Shown one piece after another: positions 1 to 12,600 of a stretch of 64,000 bases of DNA. Numbering within the stretch: the first letter of the stretch is position 1; each line of letters opens with the position of its first letter. Origin of the DNA: Dioscorea cayenensis subsp. rotundata. Lineage: Eukaryota; Streptophyta; Magnoliopsida; Dioscoreales; Dioscoreaceae. Position numbers and translations under genes: made by a program. The notes beneath the pieces are model-generated. The model was given only the letters and a program-made list of their open reading frames with translations. It was not told the DNA's origin and ran no database searches. The stretch spans positions 28,802,185 through 28,866,184 of the forward strand of contig NC_052471.1 of the NCBI RefSeq assembly GCF_009730915.1, in the 5' to 3' direction.

Positions 1-889
1 CCCCATCAAGATTAAAGAACAAGTGACAAAACTATAGTTGAAGTTTCAGCGAAATCTGATTCAAGTTTCATTAAATTTTGCGTTAATTTTCACAGTGAAA
101 GTCAATCCTAACCCAACACAATTTTTTTGGTTAAATTCTTTGAGTAATTTCACTGTAAACATGAAATGGGTGAGAATTTTGTATTAAAAGTAGATTCTAT
201 GATTGAGTGGTTCACTGAATCAGGTGTAAATTTAATTAAGAAAGTAATCTTATAAAGTTGATTCTATATATATTCTTATTTATGAGTGAGCCAATGGATG
301 AGAATCTTCTAGAGATGAAAGAACTTTATAGCCATGGCTCTTACATATATTCTCACTTTTTAGAATTAGACTTTGTGTTAGAATTAAAATATTTTTGGAG
401 AACATGTGGACATTGTATTGATGTTTAGTTACATTCTTTATAGATATGCACTTTCCACATATGAAGTCTAGAAAATTATGCTTAGCTTAGCAAACACTAA
501 CCATCATATATATAGCCTAAAGCTTTTCCTTTGATGAAAAATTCATGTGTAATTTATTGATGCAATGTTTTTTCTATTTTTTCATGGCACAAATCCAAAA
601 AATCTAGTTTTAATAAATCCCATGAAATTTTTATTTTTCAAACTACAAAATATTTTATTAATGTTCAAATAAAAACAAATTTAAAAGTAAAAAGTTTATT
701 TCTTTAAGTAAATTACTAAATTACTTCAATAACCAAATTTATATAATCTATTACCTCGTTGAAAGTTCATCCATAATTGAAATTGAAGTTGAATTTCAAT
801 ATATGTATACATAAACAATTAATGCATTAATTCTAGCAATTCAAACATGAATATTGAAAAGAAAGAGAGAGAAAAAAAAAAACAAATAG
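1..889. other. AT-rich intergenic DNA, no gene seen
   Basis: No open reading frame with coding character, no RNA gene and no recognisable transposon end is visible here. It is the distal upstream region of the ERF gene at 1249. Confidence 0.6.
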
Positions 890-1248
890 AAAACGTGATG
901 AGGAGATGACATCACTCTAGAATAGACGTTTAAAGAAAGTTTGGAAGAGTTTGTGGCTTTAACTTACAATGAATGAGGGAATGAAGAAAAAATAAGCACG
1001 AGGCTTAATGTTGTGGCTCTCATATCATATGGATCCTTTATGCATGTTGACCAGCCATCTTCTAGTTTGACCCATCTACGTACAAAGAACCCAAATCCAA
1101 CTCCCCAATTAAAGGGCCCCACATATACACACTCCCTTTCACTTTCCCTCACAAATTTGTCCCTTTTCCCTCTCTATAAATAAAGAAACACAACCAAGAG
1201 TTCGTTACTCACTTGAACTAAACTAACTACCATTTGTAACTGTCAAAC
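890..1248 (+). promoter_or_regulatory. Promoter and 5' leader of ERF gene 1
   Basis: A TATA box (TATAAATAA) lies at 1175-1183, about 70 bp before the start codon, leaving a leader of roughly 40 nt. Two W-box cores (TTGACC) are at 1047-1052 and 1067-1072, the binding motif of WRKY factors. A TGACATCA motif at 907-914 is one base from the bZIP palindrome TGACGTCA, which is present in the promoter of the second ERF gene. Seen: the motifs. Known: WRKY and bZIP/TGA factors bind such sites in defence-responsive promoters. Inferred: stress-inducible control. Confidence 0.6.
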
Positions 1249-1635
1249 ATGGAACAAGATGGATCATCGAAAGGAGAAGGAGAGGTCAAGTACCGGGGAG
1301 TTCGACGCCGGCCATGGGGGAAGTTTGCAGCAGAAATAAGGGATTCAGCTCGACACGGAGTCAGGGTTTGGCTCGGCACTTTCGACACAGCTGAGGAAGC
1401 AGCTAGGGCCTATGACCGAGCTGCTTATTCTATGAGGGGCTCACTCGCTGTGTTGAATTTTCCAAATGAAGTTCATCTGTTACAACGCGGAAGCTCATCT
1501 TCGTCAGGGGCATCGTCTTCTTCACTTGTTGGGGCAAATAAAAAGGAGGTGATCGAGTTCGAGTACTTAGATGATAAGGTGTTGGAGGACATGCTTGAAT
1601 ATGGCGAGAACGAGAAAGGTTATAAGAAGAACTGA
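1249..1635 (+). CDS. AP2/ERF transcription factor, group IX (ERF096/ERF098-like)
   Basis: Intronless 128-aa nuclear transcription factor. A single AP2/ERF DNA-binding domain spans about residues 15-72, beginning [18 protein letters not shown]. The Ala and Asp in FAAEIRD are the residues typical of GCC-box-binding ERFs rather than DREBs, which carry Val and Glu there. A Ser-rich linker (about 82-93) is followed by an acidic C-terminal motif, [17 protein letters not shown] (about 101-117). This matches the EDLL-type activation motif of small group IX ERFs such as Arabidopsis ERF098/TDR1, and the short length also fits that clade. The ATG follows a normal TATA/leader arrangement, and no upstream in-frame Met is needed. 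Inferred: a transcriptional activator in defence, jasmonate/ethylene or redox responses. A second group IX ERF lies 19 kb downstream in the same orientation. Family assignment is firm; the exact orthologue is not. Confidence 0.93.
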   Translation: MEQDGSSKGEGEVKYRGVRRRPWGKFAAEIRDSARHGVRVWLGTFDTAEEAARAYDRAAYSMRGSLAVLNFPNEVHLLQRGSSSSSGASSSSLVGANKKEVIEFEYLDDKVLEDMLEYGENEKGYKKN

Positions 1636-2099
1636 ATTATTATCAGTATGGGGATGCTGTTCAGACATTATTACATATATAAAATAAGAGCCAAATTATC
1701 TAAAATTTTCATGCACGTCTGAACTTCTAATATTAACTACATTATCTACTACTTAATTATATATATTCTCAATTATTAAATTTTATTATTTTAATTATGA
1801 AAAATGAGCATTACATTCATTCCCAGAGAATTCTTTAGGACTGTGATTAATTGTTTGTGTGTGTGTGTAACCATGTATAACTCATTCTGATGAGAATTAA
1901 TAGACTAGGAATGGGGGAATAGAGACCACAAACAACTTAGACGTATGTTGGCCGCAAGATGATATATTAGACCATATTCTTTTGTTTGTGAAGGTTATTA
2001 GTACCCTAATTTATTCAAGTTATATAAGTCCAATTTGGATGGCAACTGAAAGCCTAAGCCAAGGAAGGAAATCATATTTTGTACTTTTTATTAATGTTT
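1636..2099. other. 3' flank of ERF gene 1, no other gene
   Basis: AT-rich sequence with a short GT run near 1856-1868. It presumably holds the 3' UTR and polyadenylation region of the ERF gene. No further gene is seen. Confidence 0.5.
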
Positions 2100-2128
2100 C
2101 TCCTTCTACATATAGAAGTACTAATAAA

Positions 2129-2175
<47 letters not shown>

Positions 2176-2226
2176 AGTGACCAAAAGCAATCTCTCTCTC
2201 CTTCTACATATAGAAGTACTAATAAA

Positions 2227-2263
<37 letters not shown>

Positions 2264-2314
2264 AGTGACCAAAAGCAATCTCTCTCTCCTTCTACATATA
2301 GAAGTACTAATAAA

Positions 2315-2350
<36 letters not shown>

Positions 2351-2367
2351 GTGACCAAAAGCAATAA
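2100..2367. repeat. Triplicated ~85-bp tandem repeat carrying (CT)n microsatellites
   Basis: Three head-to-tail copies start near 2102, 2199 and 2288. Each copy has the segment CTTCTACATATAGAAGTACT, then ATAAATGCAT, a (CT)n run, and TAGTGACCAAAAGCAAT. CT-run length differs between copies. The inverted CTTCTACATATAGAAG forms a small hairpin in every copy. Open reading frames across it on both strands are low-complexity artefacts. Confidence 0.9.
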
Positions 2368-3111
2368 CTATCAAGCTTTATTGAATCCTTACCCAAAAAA
2401 AGGGGTACTTGTGTTTGGATTCTATCTATTAGGCTAACACGAGTATTTTATTTGAGTTGAATTTTATCTTTGTAACGCATTATATATATATAATCAATCA
2501 CAATTCGAAGTCTTTCAATAAATTAATTAGAAGAGCGATAAGTGGTAATTCGAGGGTTGTTTTTGTCTTGTGGTTTATAATTTATCTTATTACATGTATA
2601 ACATCTATAATTTTAGAAGAAAGCAAAAGACTAAACACGACAATTGCATATATAAAAATGCAAACTTGAATTAAATTTTTTTTCAACTAAACACGACAAT
2701 GGCAAGTACAACCCAAGGCATGCAAGCAGGAACAATACGGCCAACCCATGTGCTCTCACTCGATTGATACAAGTAGCGAGCGGCAAACCTACACCCAAAG
2801 CCTAGCTAGGATCCTTTGCCACCAATTCATCCAACGCATTTCAAATTAGGCCATAAACTTTTAGTAAATCATGCTTTTTGCAATGGGACTTATACCACGA
2901 GATCGGAGTTCCTTTGGCAATCAAAAATTATTTAGTTTACGTCTCTATTTATTTTTAACTTGATCTGTTTTACACAAGACACAACTGATGAAGCAAATTT
3001 TTTGTTGTTCCACCACCTTTGAATAGTATGACTTCCCATTGTTTGGATCACTAGCATTTTCCCAACTTGGCCAAATTAACTTGTATTGTTATTTATATAA
3101 AATCTATAGCC

Positions 3112-3145
<34 letters not shown>

Positions 3146-4461
3146 GTATATTTAAAAAAAAAATGAACTTTGATCTTTCATTACTATCGTGATGTTGCTA
3201 CGGTTAGAGTTTTGAAATAAAATTTATTTTAAAAAAAATTATGATGAAAAACTTCCATGTGTGTTAACTTGATATTTTGTAATTTTTTAAATTAATTATT
3301 AAGAATTGATTGATTATTAAAATAGATAAATTTTGATGCACTTTAAGGATAATTTATGAGCTAATTTTTTCTACTATTATTTTGTCTTTATTCACTTAAA
3401 TTATTTTAATATGTAGGATTTATTTATTTTGATTGAAAATTCATAAATTAAAAACTTCGCTTTATATATATTTCTCAAAACTAAGGAAAAAATGGTGAAA
3501 TCAGCCAAACGTAATCATATACTTTTCTAAATGCCATAAAATTTGTAATAGGTATACTGACTTACATAAAGTATGGAATATGTTTTCTTGGTTATAAATA
3601 ATTTATATATAATTAATTTATAGCTCCAAAGTCAACTTCAAGAAAACTTCTAGCTCAACATTAATGAAGCTCATATCAACATCACAGTGAGGATGATGCA
3701 TGCATGCATGGCGTGTAGATAAACACTACTCTCCCTTTCAAGGGCTCATTTGAGTGTCTATGTTCAAATAATATGTAATGATAGTACTGTAGAAAAGTTT
3801 TAAGTAAATTTTTAAGGTTTTGTCTTTTTCTAATAAATTATCACCTTAATTAACTTTCATTCACATTCAAGAAATGGTTTAATCCCTCTATATATGGCAT
3901 GATAATCTTTTTGCTCTAATTAGTTGAGATGCATGTTGCAAGATATACATGGAGATTCTACAAATATAATGTAATAGATAGAGATTCATATACATAGAGA
4001 TAGTCCAAACTTAGTTAATGGTTATGGGGACCATGCATAAGTATGTGCAGGGCACATGTAACTCTTGCTATCACCTCTCACCAGATCAAGGTGGGCCAGC
4101 AACTTGCATCTTGTCTCTTAAGAGCTCATAGCGAAAGTTATAGAATGGTTTATGAATATGACAATTGAAAGTGAAACAGGATCAAGGACGATGAATCTAT
4201 TTATAACAAACAAATAATCATATAAGTTCGTTTGTAGGTGTTAGTTTTTTTAAGATATTCAAGTAATAATTAAGTATATAATATTTTATTTATTAATGTA
4301 ATAAGAAAAGTCGGATTCAATAAGCCTTTTTGTAGAGTTAGATTGTCATACATGTGCCATATTTTAAAAGCCCAAACTATGTGATTGAATAAATCCCTTT
4401 TTCATATATATTTATATTTTTTTAAAAATTTTATTTAGCCAGTAAATAACAAAAATTCCAT
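2368..4461. other. AT-rich intergenic DNA, no gene seen
   Basis: Contains a (TA)n/(TATG)n microsatellite at about 3112-3150 and no convincing coding region. The short open frame around 2457-2669 has AT-driven composition and no recognisable domain. Confidence 0.6.
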
Positions 4462-4722
4462 CACTATTTGAGGTTGAGTATACCAGAGAAAAAGCAGATT
4501 ATTTGATGGAAAAAGAATGAGCTTTGTTTGAACAATCTAGTCTAATAGAAGATTAAACCCCATATCTTAAAATTAATACATCAAATTTTGGCCATTATTT
4601 GAGGTTGAGTATATAGGGAAAAAAAAAAAGCAGAATATTTGATGGAAAAATATGAGATTTATTTGAATAATTTTGTCTAATAGAAAATTAAACCCTATAT
4701 CTTGCACTAATACATCAAGTTA
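4462..4722. repeat. Imperfect tandem duplication, ~125 bp x 2
   Basis: Copy 1 (about 4462-4586) and copy 2 (about 4592-4722) share TTTGAGGTTGAGTATA, then a poly-A stretch, TATTTGATGGAAAAA, GTCTAATAGAA and TTAAACCC-TATATCTT in the same order. They differ by substitutions and small gaps. No coding function is evident. Confidence 0.8.
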
Positions 4723-5479
4723 ATGATAAAATCCACTGGCATGATAGAAAAAAGTCAAGAGTAAAGATACTAGGATAAAGTTTTTATAAACAAAAAGTAT
4801 ATATATATATATATATCACTCTCTATGTGTTTATTCCAAATGTAAAAGATGGGATTAGACACTGTTTATGTAGCATTGATGTAGTTACATAAAAGAGATA
4901 GTAAACTTGTCAATGAGACACACAAAAAAGAGATAATAAAAGCAAAGCACAATGCCCACCTTAAAACTTAGACTTGAAACCTATCGTATAATTTACTTAA
5001 GACCAAGAAGTAAGTTAGGTCCCAAATAAATGGCTCAATCAAATGTTTAACATTGGCGTATCTAGACATCCAGCATAATTCTCACTTGTAGCGCGTGGGC
5101 ATGAATAGTTCACACTAGGAGAAGTGGAGCATAAATATTGTTAGGATTGCTTTTAACATTTGGAACAATCTCTTAGACACAATAGATTAGGGGTGTAAAT
5201 GAGGTTAGCTTGTGTTAGCCTAGTCCAACTCAACCCCAGCTCAAGTTTAAGCTCTATTCAAGCCTAGTTAATAAACTTGAGCTCGACCTAGACCATAACA
5301 AGCCAAGCTTATGAGTCTTAACGATCTGAGATTGTGGCAGTGACAAGACCAAAGATGAAGACTATGAGATAAAGATATCCAAAACTAGGATGGAAAAGAG
5401 TAACTTATCTATGGCCCATCACTTCCTAAGATACAAAAGTTATTTCTCAGAAGGTGATACGAGCTTTGTTATGCGTACT
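4723..5479. other. Intergenic DNA with a probable truncated hAT-type end
   Basis: A sequence starting near 5188 (TAGGGGTGTAAATGAG) resembles the termini of plant hAT elements and is followed by clade-typical 'GAGCTCGA' text. No matching right end or target duplication was found, so only a fragment is suggested. The rest shows no gene. Confidence 0.35.
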
Positions 5480-6471
5480 TAGGGATGGCAACGGGTAGGG
5501 TATGGGTAGGGTATGCCAAAACCCTTACCCGTACCCGTAACCCCTACCCCATACCCGTACCCTTACCCGTACCCTTCAGGGTAAAAAAAATCATACCCTT
5601 ACCCTTACCCGCAGGGTACGGGTATACCCGCAGGGTACCCGCTTACCCGTTGTTCAAATTATCGAATTAAATTTAAATAATAATAAAAATAAATTAATTA
5701 TACATTATATTACAATCTTTAAACACATCCATAAATTCAAAATTACAAGTTGATATATATATTTGCTTATCTTAAATTATATAATCACATAAAAATGACG
5801 TCTATTTAGGACTCAATGGTAACTCTACCTTTTGTTTTGTTCATGTTTAACCATTTTGGTTTTTGTTTAAAATTTTTTCATATATCTACTATTTATATTT
5901 TATATAGCTTCAAATTTTATAAATATCTAGTAATAATATCTAGTAATATTTTGTTCTCATAAGTTATATCCAATTGATTTTTTATTAGTATCTTATTTTT
6001 CATGATGTTCTTATAATTTTTATATTTGTTTATTTTTTAATTTAATTATGATTCTTAATATATATCTAAAATTCAATTTTGATAATATTATCAAATATAA
6101 ATATAGAAATTAAATAACATTGAAAATAATATATTAAGAGAAAATTTGAAGTATTATTTTCAAATTAATCACTATGAAAATAGATATTGAGTAAATTGTG
6201 AGTAAATGTTTAGTTTTATAAAAAATTATATATATATATGAGAGGGTAAGGGTACGGGTACGGGTTTTACCCGTACCCTCTTCAACGGGTAAGGGTAAGG
6301 GTAAGGGTACGGGTAGGGTAGGGGCATACCCTTACCCGACCCGTACCCGCTCAAAAACTAACGGGTAATACCCGTACCCGTACCCGTACCCGGTCAAAGA
6401 GGGTAATACCCTCTTTGACCGGGTACGGGTACGGGTATACCCGTCGGGTAGGGTACAAATTGCCATCTCTA
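5480..6471. mobile_element. Non-autonomous hAT MITE (992 bp) with exact 8-bp TSD
   Basis: The termini TAGGGATGGCAA and TTGCCATCTCTA are inverted repeats of each other (11/12). They are flanked by an exact 8-bp duplication, TGCGTACT, at 5472-5479 and 6472-6479; an 8-bp TSD is the hallmark of hAT elements. The subterminal regions (5490-5645 and 6240-6460) are packed with copies of GGGTAC/GTACCC in both orientations, probable transposase-binding arrays. A perfect 30-bp-arm, 3-nt-loop palindrome lies at 6375-6437. There is no transposase, and the middle is AT-rich. It sits near one end of an old retrotransposon LTR. Confidence 0.93.
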
Positions 6472-6484
6472 TGCGTACTAAGCT

Positions 6485-7858
6485 GAAAGTATATATATAG
6501 GGGTCGTATAAATAGTAAAGTGTACCCTAAGGTAAGGTAGTTGATCCCATGAGAACCGGTGCTCCTAGTACTAATTGTTTTTTTATTATCTAGCCGGTGA
6601 GTTGAAAGATGGTTGCTAAATCACCTAAACTAAAAGAAACTATTCAAGAGACCACGAAAGACGGTAAAATTGAGGGAGATACCAGATTGAGAACATGATA
6701 CCTTGGATATGAATCCCCTTGATACTATATTCCAACTGAATTCCTATATTATCTAAGTATTGAGTGATTGTAGACCATGGAGATTCCTAAAGTAAACTAA
6801 CCCCTTTCTCAAGGCGGTTTATCCATAATCCCATAAGTATTAGGTTTAACTTAAATCCAAAGAGTTCGACACCATACACCCTAACTCTAAGCGTGCACCC
6901 AACCTCTATCTTCTATGTTGGGATCTATACATAATTGATTTTTCAATCCTAATCATGCAAGTCAAATATATATTTGGGGCTTGCACACATGCAAATACAA
7001 GCATAAAGTAAATATAGAAGATTCACAAGAAAACACATCAACTAGCCAATATAATTAAAAAGAAATTCAACTACAAATTCATCTAAGGTTCATCAATCGA
7101 AGGCACCAATAGAAGGTTTAGCTACTCATACTTTAAAAATCCATAACAAAATCCAAAGAGTTCAACATGATTGAAAGCATAAGGAAAACACCCCTTAATA
7201 CTAGCTCTCCTCATGTGGATGATGGATTCCCACAATGTGGCTATGAACTTCATCTTCAATATCATGCCAAAACACTACTATCACCATCTTGGATTGCTCC
7301 TTGATTAGTTTTCTTCGATCCTCTATGAAGCCCTAGCCTTAGACGCCATCTATGCCAAAAGGTAATTGCCCCAAAACATAGTAGAGTCTTGCCCCTTTTA
7401 ATTGCTAGAAACAAGTAGAGCATGCTTGTGCTAATCATTCTGGGCACCTAGGGCTCAAAATTTGGCAAATAGATGAAAAAAAAAAAAGAATAAGCAAGGC
7501 CTACGTACGCCCGTGCTTATGAAAGCAAGCCCATACTCTGTGCTACCTTACCATGCTTATTTCAGGTTGAATTTCTACATAACTACAATACTACTACAGT
7601 GCATCTTGTAGTACTACTACAAAAACCACATCATTTCACAAAGTCATATTTGAAGCGTGCTTTTCACTAAAAATGTACATTTTCCCTCATTTTGCTCCAA
7701 TTCACTCCCACATTCATTCCTTTCATCCCAAGTACCTAAATTCTTACTCAAAACCAAAAAGAAACAACACCAAGTACAAAAATAGCATAATTTATGCTAG
7801 AAGGAAAGCAAAGTGCATCGATTAATGATATGAAAATATGTATAATTCTACACTCATT
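6485..7858 (-). repeat. Degenerate LTR, copy 1 of the TGATGAG family
   Basis: The order of landmarks matches the better-preserved LTR at 32943-34660: a 'GTATAAATAGTAAAGTGT' start region, then 'TAGTACTAATT', 'GAGTTCGACACC', 'AACTAGCC', and a 3' end TACACTCATTAG near 7847-7858. Overall identity is low. The hAT MITE at 5480-6471 is inserted close to its left edge, so the true left end is probably just before 5472. Orientation is inferred from the family member whose internal region is preserved. Confidence 0.5.
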
Positions 7859-8344
7859 AGAAGGTTGTGCAAGATTCAAATGGAGAAAGGCAACCCACAA
7901 TAGTGATAATGGGAAGAAATAAAATTTAAAAACTAGAGAAGAGATAAGGAGAGCTTTAGATTTTTGGATTTAAAATATTTTTCTCTAAAACTGTTTGTAA
8001 AATTAAATTCTAAATTTAATTTGTCCATGAAGTTTTCTTAATCAAACCTTGATTAAGTCCGTTATCATCTTTTACATTTTTGAATGATCAAATGAGTAGA
8101 AAATATTCAAATTAAGCTTATTTATTTGTTCAACCTAAAATCTCAACTGAAGCCCAACTCATTTATAGTTAATGGTGGCAATACTGAAACCACTAACTAC
8201 AAGTAGGGAAAATAGTGCTCAACGTAATACCTCTACTATTCCTAGGACCTCTAATATGTATACAAAACCTGGTCCTTTTAAATGGTGTAGATGCATTGAG
8301 ATTGAGTGAATATCTTAAGAGAAAAGGTGATATGGACGAATTGT
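7859..8344. other. Unassigned retrotransposon-like spacer
   Basis: AT-rich spacer between two degenerate LTRs of the same family. It is probably the eroded internal region of an element. No gag, protease or polymerase motif is legible. Confidence 0.35.
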
Positions 8345-9682
8345 GGCCACCCACAAAATGTAAGTGTATGTGCTTATCGAGTAATAAAATGTGCTAAGGC
8401 GCAAGGTATCAGTCCACATGGAACTAGAGATTACTAGTACTGATTATAATCCGCAAATTAACCTAATCCAATTAGTGAGGTATGCAAGTAAACTAAAAAT
8501 AAGAATCAAAGGTATGAAAGACAATATGGCTAATCAAGCATAAAAAGGGGGTATTCGGGCATAGTTTTCCTCTTGGGTTTGTTAAGTCATGTATAAATCT
8601 AGTAATCCAAATTGAACCAAAAGAACTCATAAATTATACTACCCTTCTTTCTCAATGTGAGTAGTAACTAGTCCCATACGGAGCTAATACAGACAACCCT
8701 ATGATCATAGTGCACATTATGAACTCGTAACAAGAATAAACAAGCATTCAAGAAATAGACAATCCTCCTCTCAAAATAACTACCCTCAATCCCATACAAA
8801 GTAGAATTGAGATCTCTCTCCGAAACAACTCTTTACCATTGCATTATGAATGGAATTGCTTTCTAATTCACTCAAAAGGATTATGGAAGGAGAACTCTCA
8901 ACTCTAAAGTACCCTATCTCTAGGCGTACTCATAACTCCCTTCAATCATGGCTTTCCTATGCTAGGTGAGTCTCTCAACTTGTCGTAAAAGCTCATCAAA
9001 CATAAATCTAGGGCTCTTGCCTCAATAGAATTCAAAACAACAGATGCACACAATTGAATTCAATAATGAAAGATTGTAATTAATAGTCATTGTAAAAGCA
9101 TTAAAGATACACAACCATAGCCAATCAAATCTTAAACCCTAGAGTTCATCTATGCCTAAACACTTATAAATTAGTTCTCCATCAAAGGAGGGCAATCAAG
9201 CAAATCACAAGAAACAATTGACATAATTGAAGACATAAATCCCCCTTGAGATTGCTGATGGATTCTGCCCCCTAGCTTCCATAAATGCCGCCAAGGTGCT
9301 CCCAGAAGACTTCAATGATGTCCCTATGAGGTGGGTGAATCTTCTCTCCTCAATGGATTGCTCTAGAAAGTCTGAAGAAGTTTTCCTCTTTTTTCTTAAG
9401 CTTGGCCCTCAAAAGATATGTCCAAAATCCTTATCAAATCTTTTATATCTACTCACTTGCGGGCGCTTTACAGGCATAAGAACTAGGCCATAAGAAGCTG
9501 AAGATGATGGGTTCAATGCCTTATGAGCAAACTTGTTATAGCCCAGTTTACGGCCGTCAGTGCTGGATATTAATCTTCTCTGGCTGGCTCTTGCAACCCC
9601 CCTTATGGGCAGATGTTATTCCCTGTAAGCTCCTCTAGCTAACCCTTACAGTCAACCTTAAGAGTGTAAGCCATCCCGTAAG
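8345..9682 (-). repeat. LTR copy 2, first part, interrupted by a hAT transposon
   Basis: Shares with the LTR at 32943-34660 the landmarks AAGTGTATGTGC, TCAGTCCACATGG, AGGTATGCAAG-type spacer, AAACCCTAGAGTTCA, TATGCCTAAACACTTA and the GTAAGCC-rich tract. The sequence stops abruptly at 9682 and resumes at 14021. A 4.3-kb hAT element with inverted ends fills the gap, so this and 14021-14375 are one LTR. Confidence 0.7.
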
Positions 9683-12600
9683 CAAGGTTTAAAAAGGTGA
9701 AAGCGTACTTGAGGTGTTTTGCTTTTATGAGGCGAGGCATAAGCCTCGAAGCGGTCTGAGGCATAAGCCTTAACAAAAAAACTTAAAATTGTAAATAATA
9801 ATTGATAAAATAGAATAAATAGTCATAAAATTCATAATAAAATGATTCATTGTCTTTGGTTTTCATATTTTTTTTTTAACTTAAATTTACCTCATAGTTC
9901 ATTTTAATTTCTAAGAAATTGTTTTCTAATTGCTCCAAAAAAACATTGACACTATCATCACTCATTAATCACTATCACTAGAAAAGTTTTTCATAAAATC
10001 ATTTTCTTCTTCATCTTCAACATCATCCTCTTCCCATTCGGATTCTTCCTCCACCAATGCTATTGGCCTTTTTTTCTTTACCTACAAATATTTATAGTGT
10101 GATAATTTGAAAACTAAATCATAAATTAATGTTTAATAATTAATTCAAGTATTAAAGCCTTATAAGAAAATTTAACTAACCTCTTTTACTCGCTACGCTT
10201 GCTTCATGGTCTTCACCATTTGAATGTGATTTCCTTTTCCTTTTACTTCCGTTGCCATTGTCATCTTTAAGTAGCATTGGCACATCATCAACATCAAAAT
10301 CATTTTCATTAAATGTTAATGCATTTCCATCCTCTTCATAATTGTTTTCTTGATCAACAACCCATTCATCATCGGATGGTATATGATCAACAATTAGTGG
10401 ATCCTCATCATCTTTGAGTGACTTCAACTTTAAATGTCCATCTTTTAATCTCTTGTTGTACATGATACACACCAAAAGATTAAGTTACTTGGTGATCAAA
10501 CGGTTTCTTCTCTTTGTATGCACCTATTTAAGAATAGTGACAAATAAAATTAAAAATTAAATAACATTAACATCATGATCAAGTAAAAATCTTATTTAAT
10601 AAAATTTTAAACTTAATTGAAAGTACTCCAATTCCTCTCATATCCTGATGCTGAACAAGTGAGGCTCAATATTCTCACTTCAAAACTTTGAAGTCCAAGG
10701 GTTTCATCTCCATATTGCATCCACCAGTCAGATATATTAAAATAGAAATAAATTAAGTGGTATTAACATTGCAAATATTAAAGTCAAAAATTCAACTATA
10801 GATCATTGCATACCTGGAGCACGTTTCTTAGAAGTTGCTATTGCTTGATAAAGACCAAAGAAACACTTTTTGTTGCGGAATGCATCCATTTCAAGATCCA
10901 CTTTGACTATGTCTTCCTCCTTAACAAACTTGTGCATACAATTGAACTAACCTTTTTTAATCTTGGGATGAGTTGATTTATTATCATCATAATGGTAATG
11001 AAGATTCAAGAAATATGTTGCGGCATGCAAATCGCGATGCAATTGAAACTCCCATTTTTCATCAATGATATCCCATAATTCTTTGTATGATGCTTCTTCG
11101 CCTCCCAAATTTTTTGCTATTTCTTCTTTTGCGGCATCCATTACCCCATAAATAAATCCCATTGCTGGCATCTTTTCTGAATCCACTATTCTTAACACTC
11201 CCACCAAAGGTTTTATATTTTGAAGGGCGTAAAATACACTAGGCCAAAAAGTTCTATCAATCAAAATGATTTTTTTTTAATTGTTTTTCCTTTGGCTTTG
11301 TTTGCCCATGTACTATTTGCTTATTCTTTAGAAGTAAACATAGCCTCCAATGGTTGCCTCAACTGACAAATGCTTTGTAAAGTTAAAAATGCATTAGTAG
11401 ATCTAGTCGTTGGAGGTCGAAGAAGATCCCTATTAGTGAAAGTTCTCATCATTTCCAATACATAACCATGATTGTAAATAAAATTGCACACTTTTCTAGC
11501 TTTCATCAATGTATTTTTATGTTGAGATAGCTCACCAATCTTTTCTAGCATCAGATCAAGATAATGAGCAGTACATGGAGCCCAATAAAGCGTTGGCCTT
11601 TTTCTATTAATTTTTTCCCAGACACCTTATAATTTGAAGCATTATCAGTTACCACTTGAACAACAAGCTCTTCTCCAACTTCCTCCACAACATCATCAAG
11701 AAGCTTAATAACATGGTAGCATCTTTTACAACATCTGATGCATCAATGGATTTTAAGAAAATAGTGCCATGAGAATTATTGGCAAGAAAATTAATCAAAC
11801 TTCTTTCTCTCATATTCTTCCAACCATCAGATAATATGGATACTCTAGTTTGTGTCCATGTCTTCTGAACCTCATCAACGAAAGCTTTAGTTGTTTTCAC
11901 TTCCTCTTCTAAGATCCAACTTCTAAGCTCATACATGGTAGGGGGTTTCAAACCCCGACCATATGAACCAATTGAACGGCACATATTATTAAAAGATGGA
12001 GAAGTAGCCACATTAAAAGCTATGCCATTCTCAAAAAAGAATCTTCCAATGTCTAAGTAAACTCGATTTTCGAGCCTCCTTTGCACTTGTAGGATTCATG
12101 GATTTTGGATCCCCTTGAACACCTTCTATGCCATCTTCCAAATTAACAATGAATCTATCCATTGGTCCTCTAACTCCTCTTGAAGAACCACCACTTGAAG
12201 TTTCAAAAGGATTCGGACAATAGTTAACATCTTCTAAGGATACCAGGCCTCCGAAATAAGACCCCGAATCAACCATATCATCAAATCTCTTTTATGCAAC
12301 TTGTTTAGCTATATCACCTTTCTTCAAATATGATTTAATTTCTTGTTTAACTTCATTGGGAACTTTAGGGCATATGGTGATATTGTTATGAGTACAAGCA
12401 AGGTGCTCCTTCAATCTTTTTACACCTCCTTTAACAACTTTATTGCAAAAGTTGCATCTAATGTATATATATCCTTTTGCATCTCCATCAATCTCCACCT
12501 CTATACCATATTTCCAAGCCGGATCTCTTCTATGACCTCCCTTTGGTTTCATTTGTAAATTGTTAATGCCTCCTATTATTAATAGATCCCTCAATGTAAG

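Noticed and set aside
1982..2437. Long open frames on both strands across 1982-2437
   Set aside because: They are translations of CT/AG microsatellites and tandem repeats (Ser-Leu and Arg-Glu runs).
5490..6460. Telomere-like GGGTA/TACCC repeats
   Set aside because: The unit is GGGTAC, not the plant telomere TTTAGGG, and the block lies inside a hAT element with a target duplication.
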